From assembly GCF_946479415.1 (NCBI RefSeq), contig NZ_CAMLFY010000069.1, forward strand, positions 1-23,686: a DNA stretch of 23,686 nucleotides, written 5' to 3'. Below are positions 15,078-23,219 of the stretch, in pieces. This DNA comes from an uncultured Shinella sp. (GTDB lineage: Bacteria > Pseudomonadota > Alphaproteobacteria > Rhizobiales > Rhizobiaceae). Each line of letters starts with the position of its first letter. The stretch's first letter is position 1. The notes under the pieces were generated by a model. That model searched no databases and was not told where the DNA came from. It saw nothing but the letters and a program-made list of their open reading frames with translations. Both the position numbers and the translations under genes were made by a program.

Positions 15078-17324
15078 ATGTCGGGCGTTCACGAGAGCCA
15101 GCAGGATGTCGATATCGACCTTGGCGGTCTGTTCGGCGCGATCTGGCGCAACCGCATGCGCGTGCTGCTGGCGACGGTGGCCTGTGCGGGCGTGGCCTTT
15201 GTCGGCGCCAATCTCATCACGCCCAAATACAAGAGCGAATCCCGCCTTCTCATCGAAACGCGCGAACCGGCCTTCACGACGGGCTCGGACCGCGCGCAGG
15301 GCCGCGAACAGCCGGCCTTCGACGAACTGGGCATCGCCAGCCAGGTGCAACTCCTCAAATCCGCCGACCTCATCAAGCAGGTCGCGCGCAATATGAAACT
15401 GCATGAGCTGGAGGAATTCGACGCGGCCTCCAAACCGTCGGCGATTTCCGACCTGCTCGTGCTGCTCGGCGTGAAGAAGAACCCGCTCGATCTGGCGCCG
15501 GAAGAGCGTGTGTTGAAGGAATTCAACGAGAAGCTCACCGTCTATCAGGTGGAGAAATCGCGCGTCATCGCTATTGAGTTCACCTCGAAGGATCCGTCCC
15601 TCGCCGCCGCCATTCCCAACGAGATGGCCAAGGTCTATCTGTCGCTGCAGAGTGGCGCCAAGCTCGACACCAATTCCGAGGCGACGCGCTGGCTGGAGCC
15701 GGAGATTGCAAACCTGCGCGAAAAGGTGCGCGAGGCTGAGCAGAAGGTTGCCGAATACCGTTCGCAGTCCGATCTCCTGCCGACGGGCGAAAACTCCACC
15801 TTCGCGGTGCGCCAGCTGAACGATATTTCCACGGAACTGGCTCGGGTGCGCGGCGAGCGCGCCACGGCGGAGGCGCGCGCCGAAAGCGTGCGCTCGGTCC
15901 TGAAGAATGGCGGTGCGCCGGATACGCTGACGGAAGTCGTCGGCTCGCAGATGATCCAGCGCCTCAAGGAAAATGAGGCGCAGATCCAGGGCCAGATTTC
16001 AGACCTTTCGACCTCGCTGCTTGAGGGGCATCCGCGCCTGAAGGGCCTGCGCTCGCAGCTTGCCGGCATCCGCACGCAGATCAAGTCGGAAACGCAGAAG
16101 ATCCTCTCCAGCCTCGAAAACGAGGCGAAGACGGCGCGGCTGCGCGAAAACCAGCTGACGCAGCAGCTCAACACCGTGAAGGCCGATACGGCGCGCGCCG
16201 GCGAAGACGAGGTGGGCCTGAAAGCACTGGAGCGCGAGGCGACGGCGCAGCGCCAGCTTCTCGAAACCTATCTCGCGCGCTACCGCGAAGCGACCTCGCG
16301 CACCGACAGCAATTCGACCCCGGCCGATGCCCGCGTCATCTCCGCCGCGGTCGAACCGACCGAAGTCGATTTCCCGAAGATCATTCCGATCACCGTCGTC
16401 GGCGGCATCGCCGGTTTCGCACTGAGCGCCATCGTCATCCTGCTTGCCGAATTGTTCAGTGGCCGCGCCCTGAAGCCGGTCGGCGGCGTTGCCGCGGCGT
16501 CGACACGTCGGCGCGAGGAGGAAGAGGGGATCGAGGCCGAACCTGCCGCGGCGGTTGTCGTGGTGGAGCCTGCCGTCCGCAAGGTGCCGGTCAGCCGCAT
16601 CGATCCCGGCGCGGTCAAGGACATCCATGCCCCTGCAAAATCCCTCCTGTCCGGCATCGAACCGGAAGAAGACGAGGAAGGGGAGATCGAGGGCTCGCGT
16701 TCGTCGCTGGTCGATGCCTTCGAAGAGGAAAGCGATTTCTCCGTGGCTGCGGTCGCGCGCCACATGATCGACAACAACATTTCCGTCGCGATCTCCGTCT
16801 CGCCCTCCGGCGACAGCGGCTCGACGGCAACCGTCATGCTGGCCCGCCGCATTGCGGAAGAACACCGCAAGACGCTGATCATCGACCTCACCGGCTCGGC
16901 CTGCCCGACACGCCTGATGGCGCAGTCCACCCATGTGCCCGGCATTACCGATCTTCTGGTCGGCGACGCGGCCTTCAGCGAGATCATTCACGGCGACCGC
17001 CTGTCGGACGCCCACATCATTCCGCGCGGCAATGCCAATATCAAGCGCGCCATGCGCGGCATCGATCGCCTGTCGATGGTGATCGATTCGCTGTCCGACG
17101 CCTATGACACGGTCATCGTGGAATGCGGCCCGGCGGAAGTGGAAGGTGTGCGCCGTCTGACGCGTGGGCAGGAGACGGATATCATTCTCTCCATTCCGGA
17201 TGCGGACGAGGATGCGATCGTCGATCTGATCGGCGCTTTCGGCGAGGCCGGTTATACGGAAATCGTGCTGATGACCGGCGAGGAAGGTGAACCGCCGCAC
17301 TATCCGGGCAAGCGCGCGGCTTAA
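15078..17324 (+). CDS. Wzc/GumC-like polysaccharide co-polymerase with degenerate kinase domain
   Basis: A 748-residue inner-membrane protein that should control chain length and link synthesis to export through the OPX protein. Order: Wzz domain with TM1 (about 27-46), a long periplasmic coiled coil (about 205-405, including the PCP-type EGHPRLKGLRSQLAGIR), TM2 (about 434-460) preceded by a Pro-containing segment, an acidic linker (475-555), then a cytoplasmic BY-kinase-like domain (556-735). In that domain the P-loop reads SPSGDSGST (575-583) and lacks the Lys. The A' motif reads LIIDLTGS, and the Walker B equivalent VIVECGP (679-685) has Glu-Cys where Asp is usual. No tyrosine cluster ends the protein. 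ATG 15078 has GGAG 7 bases upstream. Its TAA stop shares the palindrome TTAA with the convergent GNAT gene. Confidence 0.92.
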   Translation: MSGVHESQQDVDIDLGGLFGAIWRNRMRVLLATVACAGVAFVGANLITPKYKSESRLLIETREPAFTTGSDRAQGREQPAFDELGIASQVQLLKSADLIKQVARNMKLHELEEFDAASKPSAISDLLVLLGVKKNPLDLAPEERVLKEFNEKLTVYQVEKSRVIAIEFTSKDPSLAAAIPNEMAKVYLSLQSGAKLDTNSEATRWLEPEIANLREKVREAEQKVAEYRSQSDLLPTGENSTFAVRQLNDISTELARVRGERATAEARAESVRSVLKNGGAPDTLTEVVGSQMIQRLKENEAQIQGQISDLSTSLLEGHPRLKGLRSQLAGIRTQIKSETQKILSSLENEAKTARLRENQLTQQLNTVKADTARAGEDEVGLKALEREATAQRQLLETYLARYREATSRTDSNSTPADARVISAAVEPTEVDFPKIIPITVVGGIAGFALSAIVILLAELFSGRALKPVGGVAAASTRRREEEEGIEAEPAAAVVVVEPAVRKVPVSRIDPGAVKDIHAPAKSLLSGIEPEEDEEGEIEGSRSSLVDAFEEESDFSVAAVARHMIDNNISVAISVSPSGDSGSTATVMLARRIAEEHRKTLIIDLTGSACPTRLMAQSTHVPGITDLLVGDAAFSEIIHGDRLSDAHIIPRGNANIKRAMRGIDRLSMVIDSLSDAYDTVIVECGPAEVEGVRRLTRGQETDIILSIPDADEDAIVDLIGAFGEAGYTEIVLMTGEEGEPPHYPGKRAA

Positions 17325-18583
17325 TCCGCCTCTTCGGTGCGGATGAATTCCGTCTTGCCGGAGCGGATGCGCTGCAGGAACGCATAGACCTGCGGGTTCT
17401 GCTTGATGATGCGCTTGGCGCCCGCCTTTGCCCGGTGCACGGCGGCAATGGCGGTGCCGGCGACGGTCGTCGGCCAGAGCAGATCGTGCTGCGCCGTCTC
17501 GATCGTGCACCAGGAGCGCTTGTAGGGCTGGTCGCCGATGCCGAAATCGAACAGGCGCACGCCTTCGCCGCAGAGTTTGCGGATCGCCAGATAGAACAGG
17601 AATTCGCCGGGGCTGGCATCGGCGGCGATCGTATCGTCGATCGAGCCGAACTGGCAGATCACATGATCGCCCTTGCGCGACAGGCCGGCAATCGCGACGA
17701 TCCGCCCGTCGTTTTCGCCCTTGAGGCGCACGGCATGCAGTTGGAGCGGGTAGTTGCCGTCGATGGCGGGTACGGCGACCAGCGCGCGGAAGAAGTTGCG
17801 CGTCTCCTCGTTGCGAAAGACATCCGGCAGGCCCATCGTGTCGAAACGGGCGGCCTTCTGGCGGAAGAAGACTTCGAGCAGTGCGCGGCAATCCTCGGCA
17901 TTTTCAGCCACGACATGCTCGTAGCCGCCGAGCGGTTCCAGCCGGCGTTCGGACGTGCGGAATTTCTTGCGGCGACGCTTGGCATTGACCTGCGCCAGCG
18001 TGCGCTCGAAATCCTCGAAGAGCTCGAGCTGGAAGGCGGCATTCTGGTTCAGCGTCGCGGGCAGGTCGGCGAAGGAATTGGTCTCGCCGCGCCAGTCGAG
18101 CGGCACCTTTTCCAGCATGAAGAGATCGAAATAGCGTGAAAACTGGCCGCGCGCCTGCTCTAGCGCCTGACGCAGGCGGGGTGGGGCGGCGAGGAAGCGG
18201 AATTCTTCGGTATAAAGACCCGTATTGATGTTGCTGAAGGCCGTACCGAGGAAGCGCGCTGTTCGTACCGGGCCGTGACGCTTGATTTCGAGCGGGAGGA
18301 TCAGATGCGTCTTGCCGCCGACGAAGCCTTCGACGATCAGGAGCTTGCAGGCATGCGTCTCAGCCCAGGCACGGCACCAGTCGTAGCTCTGGTGGAGCGA
18401 CAGGTTGTTGTCGGCCTCCAGTGCGCGCCACTTGGCTTCCAGTGGTTCCATGCGGTCGTGCAGGCGCAGCGAAAGGGCTACGACGGAGGGCGTGCGCCCC
18501 TCATCGGCAACGCTTCCCAAATACCGGGTCGCGAGCTCGCGCTCGGACGGCATGATCTGGAAATTGAGTTGCATCGCTCCCAT
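17321..18583 (-). CDS. CelD/BcsL-type GNAT acetyltransferase family protein
   Basis: A 420-residue protein of the Acetyltransf_6 family (PF13480-like; FemAB-related double GNAT fold), often found in polysaccharide gene clusters, where it may acetylate the glycan or act on a glycan precursor. Family segments are LHQSYDWCRAWAE (63-75), FLGTAFSNINTGLY (111-124), the region GRIVAIAGLSRKG (293-305) and the C-terminal SPGEFLFYLAIRKLCGEG (324-341) with FDFGIGDQPYKRSWC (345-359). ATG 18583 is chosen because AAGGG lies 7 bases upstream; ATG 18574 and a far upstream start are alternatives. It runs convergent to the co-polymerase gene and shares its stop palindrome, so its transcript overlaps that mRNA. 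I recall the same gene type at the end of the Sinorhizobium uxs cluster. Confidence 0.85.
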   Translation of the reverse strand: MGAMQLNFQIMPSERELATRYLGSVADEGRTPSVVALSLRLHDRMEPLEAKWRALEADNNLSLHQSYDWCRAWAETHACKLLIVEGFVGGKTHLILPLEIKRHGPVRTARFLGTAFSNINTGLYTEEFRFLAAPPRLRQALEQARGQFSRYFDLFMLEKVPLDWRGETNSFADLPATLNQNAAFQLELFEDFERTLAQVNAKRRRKKFRTSERRLEPLGGYEHVVAENAEDCRALLEVFFRQKAARFDTMGLPDVFRNEETRNFFRALVAVPAIDGNYPLQLHAVRLKGENDGRIVAIAGLSRKGDHVICQFGSIDDTIAADASPGEFLFYLAIRKLCGEGVRLFDFGIGDQPYKRSWCTIETAQHDLLWPTTVAGTAIAAVHRAKAGAKRIIKQNPQVYAFLQRIRSGKTEFIRTEEAD

Positions 18584-18747
18584 GGCACGACCCTTGTCAG
18601 CTGGCCAGCGGCAGCATCGCCGCACCAGCACAATAGGCACTAGGCTTGGGAAAAGGGTTTAAATCCAGTGGCCTTGCCGGAGAGCCCCGGCGAAATTGGC
18701 CGGAGCGGTTAGCAATTCCATAATGGGAACCGACAAAAGCCGGGCGC

Positions 18748-18966
18748 CTATTCGCCGCGCGGCTTCGCCGGCTTTTCCATCCACTTGATGATCAGCATGG
18801 CCGGCAGGATCCAGAGCAGGCCCGTCACCGTGAAATAGAGAAGGTGGATATACCAGGGCGACGCGCCGAGCGTGGCAGAGGCGACGGTGGTGGCGACCAG
18901 CGCATAAAATAGCACGAGGATGATGATCAGCACCGTTCCGATCAGTTTTCGCAGGCGAGGGGGCAT
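18748..18966 (-). CDS. DUF2842 family small membrane protein
   Basis: A 72-residue protein with two membrane helices: LIGTVLIIILVLFYALVATT (8-27) and HLLYFTVTGLLWILPAMLII (41-60), joined by ASATLGASPWYI and ending in KWMEKPAKPRGE. This matches the DUF2842 family, which is widespread in Alphaproteobacteria and has no known function. The start at 18966 is where the family begins; a longer frame to 19389 would cover the divergent ctaA leader and coding region and is not supported. It is divergent from ctaA, an arrangement I recall in other rhizobia that suggests a link to the respiratory membrane. Its leader contains a small GC-rich hairpin (19002-19014). Confidence 0.85.
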   Translation of the reverse strand: MPPRLRKLIGTVLIIILVLFYALVATTVASATLGASPWYIHLLYFTVTGLLWILPAMLIIKWMEKPAKPRGE

Positions 18967-19097
18967 GGTCGGTCTTTCGATCTCAAGGATGGCATTGCCC
19001 GGCCCCGAAGGGGCGCGACGGCATGCCGCAAAGCTTCGGGCCTTGTTTTGCACGGCCCGGTCAGGCAAATCAACGCCGGAGCAAGACCTGTAAAAGC

Positions 19098-19114
19098 GCA
19101 AAACGCGGTTTTGC
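19098..19114. promoter_or_regulatory. Perfect 17-base palindrome upstream of ctaA
   Basis: GCAAAACGCGGTTTTGC has perfect 7-base arms around GCG. It lies 70-86 bases before the ctaA start and about 132 bases before the DUF2842 start, in their shared 217-base divergent region. The size and symmetry suit a dimeric helix-turn-helix repressor or activator. It carries no T run and is not a terminator. The binding protein is unknown. Confidence 0.5.
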
Positions 19115-19138
19115 AGGCATGACTGCCGGGACCATTGG

Positions 19139-19168
19139 CCTGAAACAGCCGGATATCGCCGTTTCAGG
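19139..19168 (+). promoter_or_regulatory. Hairpin adjoining the ctaA ribosome-binding site
   Basis: CCTGAAAC (19139-19146) and GTTTCAGG (19161-19168) form a perfect 8-bp stem around 14 bases that include the palindrome GATATC. The stem ends immediately before the Shine-Dalgarno AAAGGAG (19169-19175). Folding in the mRNA would sit against the ribosome-binding site and could affect ctaA translation. Alternatively it is a DNA operator. Confidence 0.5.
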
Positions 19169-19183
19169 AAAGGAGCAGAGACG

Positions 19184-20263
19184 ATGAGCGCGACCACCGC
19201 GACCGCATACCGCCGCAACGACGACACGGATAGGACGGACCGCAACCGCCGCCAGGTGCGCCGGTGGCTGGGCTTCGTGCTGTTCACGCTCTTCGTGCTG
19301 GTGCTTGTCGGCGGCGCGACACGTCTCACCGAATCCGGCCTGTCGATCACCGAATGGAAGCCGATCCACGGCGTCATACCGCCGATCACGGCCCAGGAAT
19401 GGCAGGAGGAATTCGACCTCTACAAGCGCATTCCGCAATATGAGCAGATCAACAAGGGCATGACGGTCGACGAGTTCAAGACGATCTTCTGGTGGGAATG
19501 GGCGCATCGCCTGATCGCCCGCTCCATCGGTTTCGTCTTCGCCGTGCCTCTCGCCTTCTTCTGGCTGAGCGGGCGCATCGAGAAGAAGCTGCGCTGGCCG
19601 CTCGTCGGCCTTCTGGCGCTTGGCGGTTTCCAAGGCTTCATCGGCTGGTGGATGGTGTCATCGGGCCTTGCGGAGCGGGTCTCCGTCAGCCAGTACCGGC
19701 TTGCCACGCATCTCACCATCGCCTGCCTGATCTTCGCCTGGACCATGTGGCTGATGCGGGCGCTCTCGCCGCACAGCGATGACGCTGCCCCCACGCGCAA
19801 TTCCCGCCGCATGGCCGGCATCATCGCCTGCATGGCGATCTTCCAGATCTATCTCGGCGCGCTGGTCGCCGGCCTCGATGCCGGTCTTTCCTACAACACC
19901 TGGCCGTTGATGGACGGCAGCGTCGTGCCCGGCGGGCTCTTTCTGCAGGAACCGTGGTGGATCAACCTCTTCGAGAACCCGAAGACCGTGCAGTTCGTGC
20001 ACCGCCTCGGCGCCTATGTGCTCTTCACGCTCGTCGTGATCCACCTGATCTCGTCGCTGCGCGCAGCACCGGAAACGACGCATACCCGCCGCGCCCTGGT
20101 GCTCTTCGGCCTCGTCTGTCTCCAGGCGACGATCGGCATCCTGACGCTGGTGTGGCAGGTGCCGCTCGGCTGGGCGCTGGCGCATCAGGGTGGGGCGCTC
20201 GTCGTGCTCGGCTTTGCTGTTGCCCATTGGCGCGGCTTTGCGGGGGAGTATCCGCGGGACTGA
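19184..20263 (+). CDS. ctaA: Heme A synthase (CtaA/COX15)
   Basis: Membrane enzyme that oxidises the C8 methyl of heme O to make heme A for aa3-type cytochrome oxidase. The 359-residue protein has the COX15 type-2 layout of about eight helices with four key histidines: His108 in WWEWAHRL, His176 in RLATHLT, His273 in QFVHRLGA and His334 in LAHQGGAL. Other signatures are [20 protein letters not shown] (41-60), [21 protein letters not shown] and the hydrophilic N-terminus common in alphaproteobacteria. AAAGGAG lies 8 bases before the ATG. Its stop is only 3 bases from the stop of the convergent kinase gene. Length is normal. Confidence 0.97.
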   Translation: MSATTATAYRRNDDTDRTDRNRRQVRRWLGFVLFTLFVLVLVGGATRLTESGLSITEWKPIHGVIPPITAQEWQEEFDLYKRIPQYEQINKGMTVDEFKTIFWWEWAHRLIARSIGFVFAVPLAFFWLSGRIEKKLRWPLVGLLALGGFQGFIGWWMVSSGLAERVSVSQYRLATHLTIACLIFAWTMWLMRALSPHSDDAAPTRNSRRMAGIIACMAIFQIYLGALVAGLDAGLSYNTWPLMDGSVVPGGLFLQEPWWINLFENPKTVQFVHRLGAYVLFTLVVIHLISSLRAAPETTHTRRALVLFGLVCLQATIGILTLVWQVPLGWALAHQGGALVVLGFAVAHWRGFAGEYPRD

Positions 20264-20266
20264 AGT

Positions 20267-21109
20267 TTAGGCCTGTTTAAGGACAGTCCGGATGGCGGCG
20301 GCAACGGCGAGTTCGTTGTCGCGTTCCTCCGCATTGCCGTCCTCCTCATGCCACGCGGCCGACAGGCAGCCATAGGCAAAGGCGTAGCGCAGGAGGGTGC
20401 GGACATCGCGCCCGAGCGTTTCGGCGAAAACACCCGCCATGGCGGCGATACGCTCTTCACTGCGGGTAAGGTCGAAGCGGTCGAGCGGATTTGAGAACAT
20501 GTTGGCGACATCGAGCGCTGCATCACCGATCAACCCGGCGGGGTCGATGATGAGCCAGCCGCGCGAGCCGTGGACGATGTTTTCGTGGTGCAGGTCGCCG
20601 TGCAGGGGTTTGATGTCCTGCTGATTGGCAATCAGTGTCTGGGCGAGTTCTGCCGCTTCAGCATATGGACCTGGAATGCCATCTTTGCGGTCGCGTTCGG
20701 CTTTGCCGAACAGGCTCGCGAAATAGCGCTGTAGCGGTTGCAGGCTTGCAGGCGGTGACGTGTCGGACGGGCGGTGATACTCCCGAAGCACCTGGGCGGC
20801 GATGCGCGTCGCATCCTCGTCGCCATAGGTCTCCATGTGGTCCTTGAGCGTCGTCTTGCCGGCATGTTCCATCAGGAGCATGTCGCCCGTTTGTGCAATC
20901 AGTCGCACGCAGCCGATGCCGTCACGCCAGGTCAAAAAATCCGCGCCGCGCAGGCTGTCTTCCAGAACCTTGGGCTTGAGCTGCTTGACGATTGCTTCGC
21001 TACCGTCGGCAAGCTTCACATCATAGACGTTGCCCGCAGGCGTATCGGCGATCAGGCTGGCGTCTTCGATCCGCCATTCGGCCGGGAAGTGCGGATATCC
21101 GGTCGTCAT
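20267..21109 (-). CDS. APH(6)/hydroxyurea phosphotransferase family kinase
   Basis: A 280-residue small-molecule kinase of the APH(6) family (streptomycin 6-phosphotransferase and hydroxyurea phosphotransferase relatives, protein-kinase-like fold). The ATP lysine is probably Lys42 in AIVKQL. The catalytic loop is [13 protein letters not shown] (169-181) with Asp172 and Asn177, and the metal-binding segment is [12 protein letters not shown] (185-196) with Asp189. The substrate cannot be told from sequence; chromosomal relatives in rhizobia are not proven resistance genes. Its ATG overlaps the argC stop by four bases (ATGA), so translation is likely coupled to argC. It is convergent with ctaA and 3 bases from it. 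Confidence 0.8.
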   Translation of the reverse strand: MTTGYPHFPAEWRIEDASLIADTPAGNVYDVKLADGSEAIVKQLKPKVLEDSLRGADFLTWRDGIGCVRLIAQTGDMLLMEHAGKTTLKDHMETYGDEDATRIAAQVLREYHRPSDTSPPASLQPLQRYFASLFGKAERDRKDGIPGPYAEAAELAQTLIANQQDIKPLHGDLHHENIVHGSRGWLIIDPAGLIGDAALDVANMFSNPLDRFDLTRSEERIAAMAGVFAETLGRDVRTLLRYAFAYGCLSAAWHEEDGNAEERDNELAVAAAIRTVLKQA

Positions 21110-22038
21110 GCCTTCAGCATCAGGTCCATGTTCTGGACGGCAGCACCCGAAGCACCCTTGCCGAGATTGTCGAGCAGAGCGACGAGGTTGACATGCGGGC
21201 TGCCGGCGGTGCCAAAGACATAGAGCTTCATGCGGTCCGTATCGGCCAGCTCCACGGCGTTGACGCGGGCGAGGTTGGCGCTTTCCTTGAGATCGACGAC
21301 CTCGACGATATCCTGGCCGGCATAGTGATCGGCCAGTGCGGCATGGATCGAGCCGAGCGAGGCGTTGTCGTTGAGGTCGGCGAGATAGAGCGGCACCTGC
21401 ACGATCATGCCCTGCGGGAATTTTCCGACGGAGGGCGAGAAAATCGGCGCCCGATCGAGAAGCCCGTGCACCTGCATTTCCGGCACGTGCTTGTGCTTGA
21501 GCGTCAGGCCGTAGAGGAAGTGCGGCGCGTCGATATGCTCGGGATGATTTTCATCCTCCATCTGCGCGATCATCTGCTTGCCGCCGCCGGTATAGCCGGA
21601 GACCGCGTTGACCGTGACGGGATAATCCTGCGGCAGCAGGCCGGCGAGGCGTAGCGGGCGCAGAAGGCCGATGGCGCCCGTCGGATAGCAGCCGGGATTG
21701 GCGACATAGCGCGCATCCGCGATCTTCTTCGGCTGCGCCTTGTCCATTTCGGCAAAGCCATAGGCCCAGTCCGGGTGGACGCGGTGCGCCGTCGAGGTGT
21801 CGATGATGCGCACGGAATTGTTGCCGGAGACCATGGCGACCGCTTCCTTGGCCGCATCGTCCGGCAGGCAGAGGATGGCGACGTCGGCGCTGTTCAAGAG
21901 GTCTTCGCGCAGCCGCGCATTACGGCGCTCGGCTTCCGGAATGGACAGCAGGTCCACATCGTCGCGGCCGGCCATGCGGGTGCGGATCTGCAGACCCGTC
22001 GTGCCGTGTTCGCCATCGATGAAGATCTTCGGTTTCAT
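21106..22038 (-). CDS. argC: N-acetyl-gamma-glutamyl-phosphate reductase (short, type 2)
   Basis: ArgC carries out the NADPH-dependent reduction of N-acetylglutamyl-phosphate to the semialdehyde in arginine synthesis. The 310-residue protein has the N-terminal dinucleotide-binding start [17 protein letters not shown] (6-22) and the catalytic Cys117 in [17 protein letters not shown]. Later come [14 protein letters not shown] and [12 protein letters not shown], where the family's general-base His environment is expected. It is the shorter type 2 form common in alphaproteobacteria. A good promoter lies 34-62 bases upstream, and GAGAG directly precedes the ATG. The downstream APH(6)-like gene overlaps by four bases; speB lies upstream on the same strand, 71 bases away. 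Confidence 0.96.
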   Translation of the reverse strand: MKPKIFIDGEHGTTGLQIRTRMAGRDDVDLLSIPEAERRNARLREDLLNSADVAILCLPDDAAKEAVAMVSGNNSVRIIDTSTAHRVHPDWAYGFAEMDKAQPKKIADARYVANPGCYPTGAIGLLRPLRLAGLLPQDYPVTVNAVSGYTGGGKQMIAQMEDENHPEHIDAPHFLYGLTLKHKHVPEMQVHGLLDRAPIFSPSVGKFPQGMIVQVPLYLADLNDNASLGSIHAALADHYAGQDIVEVVDLKESANLARVNAVELADTDRMKLYVFGTAGSPHVNLVALLDNLGKGASGAAVQNMDLMLKA

Positions 22039-22071
22039 CTCTCGTCCAATCCTGTTTTTGCCTTCGCGGCG

Positions 22072-22100
22072 GATATAGCCCCTTGTCCTGTCGTATTCAA
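22072..22100 (-). promoter_or_regulatory. Sigma-70-like promoter of argC
   Basis: Leftward TTGAAT (22100-22095) and TATATC (22077-22072) are separated by exactly 17 bases, each matching the consensus at four of six positions and fitting the rhizobial preference for CTATAT-like -10 elements. It lies in the 71-base gap between speB and argC, with transcription expected near 22065. Confidence 0.55.
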
Positions 22101-22109
22101 CGCCGTGTT

Positions 22110-23063
22110 TCAGCGTCGCTCCGCCAGCGCCTCGGCATGCAGGCCGAGCATGTACATCGCGATGTTGGACGCGGCGATGGCGGTGATGTCGGCATGGTCA
22201 TAGGCAGGCGCGACTTCAACGACATCCGAACCGACGATGTTGAGCGCGCCGAGCTTGCGCAGGACCGAGAGGATGCGCGCGCTGGTCGGGCCTCCGGAGA
22301 CCGGCGTGCCGGTGCCGGGCGCAAAGGCCGGGTCGAGGCAGTCGATATCGAAGGTGAGATAGGTCGGCTTGTCGCCGACATGATGGATGATCGCATCGGC
22401 GAGCTGTCCGGCGCTCATTTCCTCCACGTCGTAGCCATAGAGAATGCGGATGCCGCAATCTTCTGGCGCATGGGTGCGGATGCCGATCTGGATCGACGTC
22501 TCGGGATCGATCAGGCCTTCGCGCACGGCCGTGCCGACGAAGGAGCCGTGGTCGATGCGGCCCTTCTCATCGGCCCAGGTATCCTGGTGCGCATCGAACT
22601 GCACGAGGGAGAGGGGGCCGTATTTTTCGGCATGGGCGCGCAGCAACGGAAGCGTGATGAAATGATCGCCGCCGAGCGTCAGCATATAGGCACTGGATTT
22701 CAGGATCTTCTTCGCTTCGCGCTCGATGGTCGCCGGCGTCCTGGAATGGTTGCCGTAGTCGAGCAGGCAATCGCCGTAGTCGATGACGGCCATGTCCTCG
22801 AACAGGTCGCGTTCGAAGGGATATTGCGGATCGTTGTCCATGATCGCGGAGGCGCGCCGGATCGCCTGCGGCCCGAAGCGCGTGCCGGGGCGGTTGGAGG
22901 TCGCGGCATCGAAGGGAATGCCCCAGACGACCGCATCGACATCCTTCAGCACCTTCGTGTAGCGCCGGCGCATGAAGGACAGGATGCCCGCATGGGTCGG
23001 GTCGGAGGCCGCACTTTTCAGCGTCTTGCCGGTGATGGCGTGATCGATCGTCTTGTTGGCCAT
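22110..23063 (-). CDS. speB: Agmatinase-family ureohydrolase
   Basis: Mn2+-dependent ureohydrolase that would release urea from a guanidino compound, most likely agmatine to putrescine. The 317-residue protein has all six expected metal ligands: His134 in GGDHFITLP, then Asp157, His159 and Asp161 in FDAHQDTW, and Asp239 and Asp241 in [16 protein letters not shown]. The family feature [13 protein letters not shown] (58-70) is present. The exact substrate is not certain, because agmatinase, guanidinobutyrase and similar enzymes share these motifs. ATG 23063 is supported by GGAGGG 7 bases upstream; an in-frame start at 23207 would run into the rpsI terminator. It lies between rpsI and argC on the same strand. 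Confidence 0.92.
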   Translation of the reverse strand: MANKTIDHAITGKTLKSAASDPTHAGILSFMRRRYTKVLKDVDAVVWGIPFDAATSNRPGTRFGPQAIRRASAIMDNDPQYPFERDLFEDMAVIDYGDCLLDYGNHSRTPATIEREAKKILKSSAYMLTLGGDHFITLPLLRAHAEKYGPLSLVQFDAHQDTWADEKGRIDHGSFVGTAVREGLIDPETSIQIGIRTHAPEDCGIRILYGYDVEEMSAGQLADAIIHHVGDKPTYLTFDIDCLDPAFAPGTGTPVSGGPTSARILSVLRKLGALNIVGSDVVEVAPAYDHADITAIAASNIAMYMLGLHAEALAERR

Positions 23064-23167
23064 GAAAGTCCCTCCAGAGCATTTCCAGCAAAAGATGCGC
23101 AAACAAAATGTGGCGGGACGTTCGCCAATCGGCTTGCGCAAGGCAAGGGATTTTTGCGCGTCCAAAA

Positions 23168-23197
23168 CGAAAAAGGCCGGGGCGAACCCCGGCCTTT
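23168..23197 (-). terminator. Intrinsic terminator of rpsI
   Basis: An 11-bp stem (23187-23197 with 23172-23182) closes a TTCG tetraloop on the minus strand and runs into a T stretch (through 23170). It starts 23 bases after the rpsI stop, so the ribosomal protein operon ends before speB. Confidence 0.93.
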
Positions 23198-23219
23198 CCT
23201 GAACCAAATGTCCGAGCGA

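Noticed and set aside
15999..17891. Minus-strand open frame of 630 codons
   Set aside because: It lies antisense to the co-polymerase gene and to the GNAT gene junction, with low-complexity Arg/Asp/His-rich translation and no motif. It is a shadow of codon bias in GC-rich DNA.
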